64,000 nt of DNA from Winogradskyella ouciana (GTDB taxonomy: Bacteria; Bacteroidota; Bacteroidia; Flavobacteriales; Flavobacteriaceae): the NCBI RefSeq assembly GCF_009709615.1, contig NZ_WJYA01000006.1:310001-374000 (forward strand), written 5' to 3'. The position numbers and the translations under genes were made by a program. Each line of letters opens with the position of its first letter. Within the stretch, counting starts at the first letter, position 1. The notes under the pieces were generated by a model. It was not told the DNA's origin and did no database searches. It worked only from the letters and a program-made list of their open reading frames with translations. Of this stretch, positions 19,302-28,700 are shown in pieces.

Positions 19302-22150
19302 TTAAGTGGTGGATAGCATTTAATGAATTAGCTAAGTTATTAGTAGAATATTATAAGATTAATAAAGACAATTCTGGCATTCAATTATGGCAAGACCTAA
19401 TTGGAGATGCAGATTTTAGATTAAATAATGATTGGTTTGATAAATTTATAGATGAATCGGGTATTAATTCTAGCGATCCTATCCATGTATTTGCATCTAT
19501 TAACGGTAATAGAACTAGAGATGAGTTAAGAACTAAAAGATTAAACATTGTTCTAAATATTTTAAAAAGTGATATAACATTTGAAAATATTGACTATACA
19601 GGTTGTCCAGCAATTGTAAATATTTCCATTCTTAGCGTAAGACCATTATCTACACAAAAACAAATATGGATTGTATTTGAACGAATTTATACTAGAGGAA
19701 TAAAGGGATTGCAGAAAGCTGATTTCAATAAATTTAAAAATTGGCATGGAATTAATTTTAGTTCTTTTACAATCTTTTTATTCTGGATTAGGTCTGATAG
19801 TTTTTTACCTATTGATAAAAATACTCGAACATTTTTAATATCTGCTAGAATAATTGAGAAAGAACCCAACAAATATGAACCATATACTGCTATAATTGAT
19901 AATGTAGCACGATATAACTATAATGACAACCCTCTATATGATAAAAATGGTATATATAGAGAATTTACACATATTTCGTATTTAGTTTTCAACAAAGGAC
20001 AAAAACAAATAGCATATTCTAGGGAGTTTCAAAAATTTCTAGAAGATTCTAAAAATAAATCTGAGGATGGTTTTTACATTAATTTAGAAAAGGTCGAATA
20101 CGAACTCGAAAGTAAAAATGACTTGAAAGATATATCGACCATTGGAGATATTGGATTTAAACTTATTGCGATAGAACCATTAAAAGAGTGTGAAGATTGT
20201 CATTTGAATAACTTAAAAAAGCAACCATATTTTTTTGAAAAAAGTTTTCATTTAGATAATGGTGTTTTCTTTTATGACGAATCAATAGATAACTCAATTT
20301 ACGATTTAGATTTAGGGAGACAAAAGTTGAAAGTTAATATTACTTGTGTAGTTGGTAAAAATGGATCAGGAAAAAGTACGATGCTTGAATTATTTTTTAA
20401 AATGATAAATAACATTTCAAGTCTTTTCGTAAAAGAGTTGAAAACCAACGATATGATTTATGTTGATGGACTTGCAATAAAGCTTTATTACTTTTTAAAT
20501 GGTAAATTGTTCTGTATTAAAATTTTAAAAAATGAAGTAAGTATTTCAGAATTTAAAGTTGATTCGAATAATAAAATCTATTACAGTGGAGATATCTTTA
20601 GACCTATTACTTTTAGTGATTTCAGCAATTTATTTTATACAGTCGCAGTTAATTATTCACATTATGCCTTGAATAATTCTTGGGGAAATGATTGGTTAAA
20701 AGAATTATTTCATAAAAATGATGCATATCAAACACCTCTAGTAATTAATCCAATGAGGACTGATGGGAACATTGATATTAATATTGAGAATGAATTAGTA
20801 AAGCAACGATTAATAGCGAATTTATTTCAAGAGCAATTTGATGATCAAAACTTTTTAGTTCAAGTAACCGAATTTCAAAAAGTTTCTCAAATTCATTTTG
20901 AATTTTATACTAGGAATTACAGTAAAACATTGATAGCTTTTTTAAAGCAGAAGCGTAAAAGAAAAACTCTTTTAGATCTTATTTACTCGACTTTTAAAAT
21001 CCCTCAAACACCTGAAGAAATTAAAAATGTAATAGTTATTGAGAATCAAAATTACTTAATCCATAAGCTAGTTAAAATAGCCAGAGTTTATAAAAATTAT
21101 TTCAAATATTTTAACCCAAAAACGGGTCTTCTAAAAAATTCTAAAACTAATTACAGTAATTATCTTAATGCCATAAAAAAAGATTTTAGCCATATAACAT
21201 ATAAGTTAAGGCAATCTATAAATTACTTAAAGTATTATGACTTAATCAAAAAAGAAGAGAAAATAGTTCTAGACCTAGATTATTTTAGTAAAAAATTATA
21301 TGGAGGTTATTCTACTAATTTTTTAGAATTAAAATCAACAAAACTTATTGAAATTCTTCCACCACCAATATTTAAAGCAGAAATTTTACTTGAAAATAAT
21401 AAGGATGAATTCTCAAGTTTTGATAAATTGAGTTCTGGTGAAAAACAGCAAATACATTCTGTAAGTTCTTTGTTATATCATATAACAAACCTGAATTCAG
21501 TAAATTCAAATTCATTAGTTAAATACCGTAATATAAATATAATCTTGGATGAAATTGAATTGTATTATCATCCTGAAATGCAAAGAAAGTATTTATTTTT
21601 TCTCCTAAAAGCCATTAGCAAGTTAGATATTGATGATGTTGACGCTCTAAATATTTGTCTTGTAACACATTCACCATATATTTTATCTGACATTCCTACT
21701 CAATTTACACTAAGGTTGGATGATGGTACTCCTATTGATGATGACAATAAAACTTTTGGAGCTAATATACATGACTTATTAGATAATGAGTTTTTTATGA
21801 AAGATGGTTTTATGGGAGAACTTGCAAAAGAAAAAATTGAAGAAACTATTCAATTTTTGAATTATATAGAAGCCAAATCTAAAGTTACGGAAAAAGATAG
21901 AAATGAAACCCACCGAGATTCTGAAAACTACAATAATTTAATAGAGAGTTTTGAAAAAAGTGATATTTCTAGGGACAGAAGTTATCATTTAAAAATTATT
22001 AACCTTATAGGTGAACCTGTAATAAGATATAGGTTGGAAGACAAGTATAATGAAATATTTACGGAGAGTATTAGTAAAGATATTGCTGAGAAACGAATTA
22101 GAGAAATAGCCAAAGATGCTGGACTAAATTTAAATGATTTAAAAGAGTGA
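19298..22150 (+). CDS. RecF/ABC-type AAA ATPase with N-terminal extension, Septu PtuA-like
   Basis: A 950-aa protein. The ATPase part (~310-800) has Walker A GKNGSGKST (353-361), an ABC-type signature LSSGEKQQ (~710), Walker B NIILDEIEL (~745) and an H-loop THSPYIL (~790). A long helical insertion lies between Walker A and the signature, as in SMC/RecF-like and OLD/PtuA ATPases. Residues 1-230 form an extra domain I cannot assign, followed by a CEDC pair at 298-301. The HNH gene follows with a 4-bp overlap, the arrangement of Septu (PtuA-PtuB) and of PtuAB modules in some retrons. An antiphage role is inferred from that pairing. Confidence 0.85.
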   Translation: MIKWWIAFNELAKLLVEYYKINKDNSGIQLWQDLIGDADFRLNNDWFDKFIDESGINSSDPIHVFASINGNRTRDELRTKRLNIVLNILKSDITFENIDYTGCPAIVNISILSVRPLSTQKQIWIVFERIYTRGIKGLQKADFNKFKNWHGINFSSFTIFLFWIRSDSFLPIDKNTRTFLISARIIEKEPNKYEPYTAIIDNVARYNYNDNPLYDKNGIYREFTHISYLVFNKGQKQIAYSREFQKFLEDSKNKSEDGFYINLEKVEYELESKNDLKDISTIGDIGFKLIAIEPLKECEDCHLNNLKKQPYFFEKSFHLDNGVFFYDESIDNSIYDLDLGRQKLKVNITCVVGKNGSGKSTMLELFFKMINNISSLFVKELKTNDMIYVDGLAIKLYYFLNGKLFCIKILKNEVSISEFKVDSNNKIYYSGDIFRPITFSDFSNLFYTVAVNYSHYALNNSWGNDWLKELFHKNDAYQTPLVINPMRTDGNIDINIENELVKQRLIANLFQEQFDDQNFLVQVTEFQKVSQIHFEFYTRNYSKTLIAFLKQKRKRKTLLDLIYSTFKIPQTPEEIKNVIVIENQNYLIHKLVKIARVYKNYFKYFNPKTGLLKNSKTNYSNYLNAIKKDFSHITYKLRQSINYLKYYDLIKKEEKIVLDLDYFSKKLYGGYSTNFLELKSTKLIEILPPPIFKAEILLENNKDEFSSFDKLSSGEKQQIHSVSSLLYHITNLNSVNSNSLVKYRNINIILDEIELYYHPEMQRKYLFFLLKAISKLDIDDVDALNICLVTHSPYILSDIPTQFTLRLDDGTPIDDDNKTFGANIHDLLDNEFFMKDGFMGELAKEKIEETIQFLNYIEAKSKVTEKDRNETHRDSENYNNLIESFEKSDISRDRSYHLKIINLIGEPVIRYRLEDKYNEIFTESISKDIAEKRIREIAKDAGLNLNDLKE

Positions 22151-23199
22151 TTTATATAGATAAAAACAGCCCTGAAATCATTGATGCTGTAAACCAGCAT
22201 TGGTCTATTATTGAATGCAGAATCACCAAAAAACTTAATGCAAAAAAATGTTCTAATTCAGGTTGTCAAGTTTGTAAATCAACTCAAAATCATACCTACA
22301 AATCAAGTAAGGCAGTTGTTAAAAGAGTAAAAGACTTTCTATTTAAACAGGCAAAACTAGAAACAATTATTTGTGAAGAACCAGAGGACATATTGAAAAC
22401 AAATGATGATTTATATAAGTTTGTATTGGCTAAAACCGATTATAATAAATTAAAAAAATACTTTTCATTATCTGGTAATGAAAGAAAATCATCAACTTAT
22501 GATAAAATTAATAATTTACTGTATGATCTTAGTAAAGGATTTGATTATGATTGGTTTACTGGGTTAAAAAGTGAAGATTCTTATAGTGCATATCATCTAT
22601 CAGATAGTCTTAATATGCGTTCATGTGTATATTGTAATAGGACTTATACTACTACAATAAGAGACCGTAAAAAAGGAAAGTTAATGCGACCTCAATTTGA
22701 TCACTGGTTTCCAAAGTCAAAGTTCCCATTACTGTCTCTTTCTTTTTATAATCTTATTCCTAGCTGTTATACGTGTAATAGTTCAGTGAAGAGTGATACA
22801 ATACTTGAATTAAAAAAACATATTCATCCTTATGTTGATTCTGGACAAACGAATGAGTTTGCGTTCAATTATTTTTTTCAAAAGTCATTGGACAAGTATA
22901 AAGTTTATGTTGAGTTTGACACCAATGGTAGTAGAAAGTCGCATGATACAATTAAACAATTGAAAATTGACCAGATGTATAATGCTCATTTATCAGAATT
23001 AGGTGATTTGATAAAAATCAAAGAAGCATATTCTGACACTTATATTCAAAAGATTCAAGAATTATTCCCCTCTATCAAATTAAGCAAAAATGAAATTTAT
23101 AGAATTTTATTTGGTACAGAATTAGATGCAAAAGATTTTCATAAACGACCATTGAGTAAGTTTAAGCACGACATTTTGAAAAAATTAAAAATCATATAA
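22147..23199 (+). CDS. HNH endonuclease, Septu PtuB-like
   Basis: A 350-aa protein starting at a GTG that overlaps the ATPase stop. A treble-clef HNH core lies at ~158-212: C160-x2-C163, D185-H186 (QFDHWFPKS), N202 (YNLIP) and C207-x2-C210, so the metal ligands and catalytic His are intact. An extra N-terminal cysteine cluster (C35, C40, C43) may bind a second zinc. It is longer than the minimal PtuB. The likely role is nucleic-acid cleavage directed by the upstream ATPase. The stop shares one base with the next ATG, continuing the operon. Confidence 0.87.
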   Translation: MIYIDKNSPEIIDAVNQHWSIIECRITKKLNAKKCSNSGCQVCKSTQNHTYKSSKAVVKRVKDFLFKQAKLETIICEEPEDILKTNDDLYKFVLAKTDYNKLKKYFSLSGNERKSSTYDKINNLLYDLSKGFDYDWFTGLKSEDSYSAYHLSDSLNMRSCVYCNRTYTTTIRDRKKGKLMRPQFDHWFPKSKFPLLSLSFYNLIPSCYTCNSSVKSDTILELKKHIHPYVDSGQTNEFAFNYFFQKSLDKYKVYVEFDTNGSRKSHDTIKQLKIDQMYNAHLSELGDLIKIKEAYSDTYIQKIQELFPSIKLSKNEIYRILFGTELDAKDFHKRPLSKFKHDILKKLKII

Positions 23200-24662
23200 T
23201 GTTAAGCCAACTTACAAAAACCAACTTTATCCAATACTTAAACTGCCCAGAATCTTTATGGTTACTGAAAAACAAACCAGAAAAGTATATCAATGGAGAG
23301 TTCTCTTTGTTTTTAGAAAAGCTTATTAAAGAAGGTTATGAGGTAGAGGAGTATGCTAAGTTGTTATTTCCTAATGGGATTGACCTACCAGAAAATTCTA
23401 CACCAGAATATACAAAGCAACAGTTAGCTACTAACAATACCGTATTTTTTCAACCCTCATTTTTAACTGATAAAGGCGTTTTTGCGAGAATAGATGTATT
23501 AGAAAAATTACCAGATGGCACCTATCACATTTACGAAATTAAATCAGCATCGAGTGTTAAAAAAGGAAAGGTAGAGGATGCTTGTTTTCAGAAGTATGTG
23601 CTTACGGAATGTGGTTTAACGGTCTCTAAAGTTTCCATAATCCACTTAAATAAAGACTATATAAAACAAGGAGACATTGTGCCTTCTGAATTATTAGAAA
23701 TAACAGAGATCACAGATAAAGTAAACAACATTTATTCTGCGGTTGTAAATGACATTAATGCGGCTTCAAATTATATCAATAAAGAAGCTATTGATGAAAC
23801 GCAATGTGCTTGTAGGTACAATACCAGAAGCAACCATTGTGATACCTTTTATTATTTTAATAAAGATGTACCTGAGTTTAGTATTTATGAGATTCCTCGT
23901 ATTTCGGCTAAAAAAATAGAGCAGCTAGTTGATAATTATCATCTTAGCATTTTAGATGTTCCTTTGGATTTTGATTTAAGTGATATTCAGCAAATGCGTG
24001 TAGAATCCGTAAGACAAGAACAAGTTCTTATTAACAAGCCTGCGATAACGGAGATATTGGCAGGTCTTAAATTCCCTTTGCATTTTGTGGATTATGAGAC
24101 CTATCCAACAGCCGTTCCAAAATTGGATGGAATGGGACCTCACGACCATTTGGTATTTCAGGTGTCTATCCATACCATGCAGGCAAGCGGTGAATTAACC
24201 CACTTTGAATGGCTTGGAGATAAAATGGAGCAACCCACAGATATGCTTAAAAAAATGGAAGCATTTACAGGGCAAATAGGAACTTTTGTTTCTTGGAACG
24301 CTCCTTTTGAAGTCAGTAGAAATAAGGATATGATAAACTGGATTCCTGAATTTAGCGACTATCTTAATTATATAAATAATCACATGTTTGATTTAATGAC
24401 AATATTTAAAACGGACTATGTGGATTACCGATTTCATGGGTCATCTTCTATAAAAAAGGTGTTACCTGTATTGTGTCCTGAGTTTTCGTATTCAAATTTA
24501 GAAGTTCAAGATGGTACTATGGCATTGGATACTTGGGGACGCATGATATTAGATGAGAATTTTGCTGAAGATAAAGAAATAACTAGAAAAAACTTACTAG
24601 CATATTGCGAGCTGGATACCTTAGCCATGGTAGAGATTTATAAAGTACTGAAACAACTATAA
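23199..24662 (+). CDS. DUF2779 family nuclease (Cas4-like PD-(D/E)XK plus RNase H-like exonuclease)
   Basis: A 487-aa protein. The N-terminal half resembles Cas4/RecB-type nucleases: D and E-I-K acids in ARIDVL ... YHIYEIKSAS and a cysteine cluster CACRYNTRSNHC that could hold an Fe-S cluster together with an earlier Cys (NCPES). The C-terminal half has a DEDD/RNase H-like pattern (HFVDYET, then CELDTLAMVEIY). DUF2779 proteins are uncharacterised but recur in defence contexts. It starts on the last base of the HNH stop, so it is co-translated with the Septu-like pair, although less A/T-rich than that pair, which suggests a different origin. Confidence 0.85.
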   Translation: MLSQLTKTNFIQYLNCPESLWLLKNKPEKYINGEFSLFLEKLIKEGYEVEEYAKLLFPNGIDLPENSTPEYTKQQLATNNTVFFQPSFLTDKGVFARIDVLEKLPDGTYHIYEIKSASSVKKGKVEDACFQKYVLTECGLTVSKVSIIHLNKDYIKQGDIVPSELLEITEITDKVNNIYSAVVNDINAASNYINKEAIDETQCACRYNTRSNHCDTFYYFNKDVPEFSIYEIPRISAKKIEQLVDNYHLSILDVPLDFDLSDIQQMRVESVRQEQVLINKPAITEILAGLKFPLHFVDYETYPTAVPKLDGMGPHDHLVFQVSIHTMQASGELTHFEWLGDKMEQPTDMLKKMEAFTGQIGTFVSWNAPFEVSRNKDMINWIPEFSDYLNYINNHMFDLMTIFKTDYVDYRFHGSSSIKKVLPVLCPEFSYSNLEVQDGTMALDTWGRMILDENFAEDKEITRKNLLAYCELDTLAMVEIYKVLKQL

Positions 24663-24700
24663 CATAAAAATATATTTAAACTCAAATTTAATAACCTACA

Positions 24701-25636
24701 ATGAGTACATTTTTAACTGGGAAAACCCTAGAAAACAAACTAACAGATATTATTTGGAAAGCCAAGAAATACGTGGTGATTGTATCACCATTCATAAAAT
24801 TGGATGACCACATAAAAGAAGTATTGGATAAAATTAAGAGCACACATGGTATTGCGCTATATATTGTTTTTGGAAAAAACGAAGAATATAAACATAACAG
24901 TTTTAAAAAAGATGATTTAGAATTTATAAAAGAATTTAAAAATGTTACGATTCTCTACAATAAAGATTTGCATGCCAAACATTATGCTAATGAACGAGAG
25001 GGCTTAATTACCTCTTTAAATCTCTATGGATATTCTATGGTCAATAATATTGAGTATGGAGTATACTTTGAAAAAACACCACTCAATCCAATAGACAAGC
25101 TTTTTGAACAAACATATAATTATACTTTCGAATTAGTTAATAATTTAAGTACCGTTATATATCTAAAGAAACCTACGTATTCCAATAAGTTATTTGGATT
25201 AACAAAACAATACCAAGAATCGAAGGTGATTTATGATATCACAGATGATTTTTTTGATAGTCGATCTCGTTTACCAGAGACTAAATCTTTAAAGGAATTT
25301 GATTTGGAGACTGAAACTATAATCGAGAAGAAATATTCTGAAAAACCACAAAGAGTAGACACAACAAGTACTACTTCGGTTAAAAAGAAATTTCATTATA
25401 ATGGAAGAGTAAGCAGAATTGTTCCAAAAGAAAAAAAAGGGTTTTGTATTCGAACAGGTGAAGAAATACCATACAATCCTGACAAGCCAATGAGTTATGA
25501 TTCTTATATGACTTGGGTTCAATACGAGAACTATAACTTTCCTGAGAATTATTGCCATAAAACGGGTAAGCCTTCTTATGGTAAAACTAGTATGGCTAAT
25601 CCTATTTTGACAGATCAGAAGAGAAATGTTTGGTAA
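24701..25636 (+). CDS. Phospholipase D-like protein with a single HKD motif
   Basis: A 311-aa protein. One PLD half-site lies at 91-107: H91-A-K93 followed by S105/N107 (LHAKHYANERE, LITSLNLYG). PLD nucleases need two HxK motifs, so it should act as a homodimer. The linker is charged. The C-terminal part (FCIRTGEEIPYNP ... NYCHKTGKPSYGKTSM) is a cysteine-containing segment that I recall from other Bacteroidetes PLD-like proteins. It follows the DUF2779 gene by 38 bp and precedes the CARF operon by 120 bp, so it may serve either. The substrate is not known. Confidence 0.85.
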   Translation: MSTFLTGKTLENKLTDIIWKAKKYVVIVSPFIKLDDHIKEVLDKIKSTHGIALYIVFGKNEEYKHNSFKKDDLEFIKEFKNVTILYNKDLHAKHYANEREGLITSLNLYGYSMVNNIEYGVYFEKTPLNPIDKLFEQTYNYTFELVNNLSTVIYLKKPTYSNKLFGLTKQYQESKVIYDITDDFFDSRSRLPETKSLKEFDLETETIIEKKYSEKPQRVDTTSTTSVKKKFHYNGRVSRIVPKEKKGFCIRTGEEIPYNPDKPMSYDSYMTWVQYENYNFPENYCHKTGKPSYGKTSMANPILTDQKRNVW

Positions 25637-25756
25637 TTAATAGTGAGAAATGACGTGACTTCTGGACCTTAATTTTTATTCGAATTCAGTGTATACTAAT
25701 GTGATAGAGATTTTTTATTGATAAATTAATTATAACAGTATTTCAATTATCGATTC

Positions 25757-28700
25757 ATGAAAGGTAAAATAGTAAAAATAAGTTCTAACCTAGGATTCAT
25801 AGAATATGGTGAAGGTGAAAGAGTGTCTTATGTTTTTAAAGATTATAAGGATTTTAAAATAGGAGATGAGATTAATTTTGAACTGACTTCAAAATCTGTA
25901 GCTGGAACTGAACAGACCTTTAATAGAGCAATTAATTTAAAATCAACTGATATACCCAAACCTAATTATATTAGGTTGAATAAAGTTTTAAGAGAATTAA
26001 ATATTTCTTTAGACAAGGCTATTAAATTTTATGATAGAATCAATGTAGATATCGAAAAACGTCCCACTACAAAAATTTCAATTGAAAATTATAGGCTTCT
26101 TTCCAATTACATCAATGGCATAGAGCTAGATTTTGATACCAAAGAAAATACTTATAAGACTGAATCAACTCTTGCCATAGAAAGGGGGACAATAGTAGAG
26201 ACAGATATTGTCGAAATAATCCACCCATCATTAATTATTGTTGATTTCTTTGATAATCAAAAAGCAATTCTTCCTCTTCAGAATTTATCTTGGAATATTT
26301 TCCATTCACAAAAGATTTTTTCTACCCTTACAGTTGGCACTAGATTAAAGGTCGTTGTTCTGGAAAATGAACAAAACAAGGATGTAATAGTAAGTAAAAA
26401 GCATCTTATTGATAGGCCTAGTGAAAAAAATAACTGGAACAAGTATAAAATTGGAGAAAAGTTAAATGGAACTATTGAAGAAGTATTGGTTAATAAGTTT
26501 GTAGTTTCAATCAATTCGCACCTTTATGGCATTATAAATATATCAAATGATCAAAGGTCACTCTATAAAATTGGAGATACCCTAAACCTTATTTTAAATG
26601 GTAGAGATGAATTAAATCAGTTTTTAAAATTAGGAATTCAAGAAGATGTTGAATTAGATGATGAAGTAGAAATTGTTCAAGAGGATTATCAAACCCAAGA
26701 TGAAGATTTAAAGTCATCACAAGCGTTCAAAAAATCAATTTATTATACTGTTGCAAACAAAGAAGATCGAGAAAGTGTTTTAAGATGGTTTGCAGAAGAC
26801 GCTAAATTATATTCAAGTGCTATTTCTCTTGAAACAACGTTGTTTTTAAATTTTGGGATAAATACAAAAGCATGGGATAATGATTTTAAGAATGCATTAT
26901 TACCCAATATAGGTACTAATAAAACAGAAAAAGATGGTCTAGAGTTTTTGAGTAATCAAAAATATTGGGTTCGTACAAATACAAGGGTTGATAATAACGA
27001 GGGTGAAATAATACATGATTGGGTTTTGTTTAATGAGAAAATATATGTTTCTGGGCGTGTTTTTGTTGAAGAACAAGATTATAATTTTGTGATTTTTAGC
27101 CTATCATTAGAAAGAACAAAAAAGTGGCATTCATTAGATAAAACAAATAATCTAAATGCAGGAACATTTCTGTTAAATAGTAAAGTTCGGTTCTTATCTA
27201 CGACAAGCTCAAGACCTTTAGATTCTAATCAAAAAAATAATTTTATAAAGATTCAAAGTAAAGTGTTGGCATTTCAAACTTTGAATAAATTAAAAAAAGA
27301 ATCAGGTGCTATTTTAAGAGAAGAGGGGCTTTCCATATCTATTTTTAATAATTTTTTAGAATATCAAGAAAATAATGAAAGAAAAGGCCAGGAAAAGGAT
27401 CGGATCCCTGTAAATAGTTATAAGGTTATACCAAATACTATTACAGAAACAGCTATTGAAATAGAGTTAGATTTAGATGATTTGTTTGGTGGAGATGGAG
27501 ATGAAAACCAAATGATTACGATTAGAACAGAAGAAAAATCCCATCGTGAGAACAGGGATACAGAATTCGTTGTTTTTTGTGATGCTTTAGTTGAAGCTAA
27601 CAATGAGAAAGCCAAACTGCACTTAAAAAACTTAAATAAACCTTTGGATATTTTAGATGATGGCTTCTTTATAGAGCCAAAGGTTTCACTTCGCCAATAT
27701 CAAGTTCAAAGAGAAGTTATTAAAGACTTTTTTGACAAAAAATTAAAATTAGACCATATTGAATCATTATTGGTTAGACCAGAAAAAATAAAGCCACCTG
27801 AAGAAATCACTTTGGCCTATAATAATAAACTTCTAGAGGAAACAGAGAAGAAACAACCTAATAATAATCAAGTCAGGGCAGTTAAGAAAGCAGTAGGAAA
27901 TAATAATGTGTTTCTAATTCAGGGGCCACCAGGAACGGGAAAAACTACTGTAATAGCAGAGGTGGTAGAGCAATTAATTTCCAAGGGAGAAAAAATACTT
28001 GTAGCTAGCCAAACTCATATAGCGGTTGATAATGTGCTTGAAAAAGTAGCACGAAATAAATCGCTAACATGTGTGAGACTTGGGAATGCACAAAGAATTA
28101 AGGAAGATTTAAGGCAATATCAAATCGATAATCTAATTGAGGCTTATTCTGAAGATTTTGAAAAATTAATTACAACTAACATTAATCAATTAGATTATAT
28201 ATTATCGCATGAAGAAGATGTTGACTTTAGTACATTAAGGCCTGCGATTAAAAGTATAATCATTGAAAGAAGTGCAGATTATAGAGATGATTTTAAGGAG
28301 GTACTACAAAATAAGAATTATGAATTTTTAGAAATGCTGTCGAAAACATCATTCTCAAATGTAAATAAGTTGAAAGACTTATTAATTGAATGGAAGAATA
28401 ACTTATCCCATGAAAAAGAAATATTAATTAAGCCTCTTTTATATAAATCTATTGATGTGGCATTTGCTACTTGTATCGGTGTTAGAACAGACAGGGAGTT
28501 GAATGAATACAATTTAAAATTTGATACTGTTATAATTGATGAAGCAGGTAAAGCTAATATTTCAGAAACTTTAGCAGCTATTTCCATGGCTAAGAAGGTT
28601 ATTCTTGTAGGAGACCAATTGCAATTGCCACCGTATATAGATGGAAGTTTACTTGATGAGAAAGAAGCAACAAGTTTTCCTAAATCTAAATACGGCAAGA

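Noticed and set aside
24701..25636. C-terminal segment of the PLD protein as a decayed zinc ribbon
   Set aside because: The pattern FCIRTG ... YCHKTG is, as far as I recall, common in intact homologues, so loss of cysteines is not specific to this copy.
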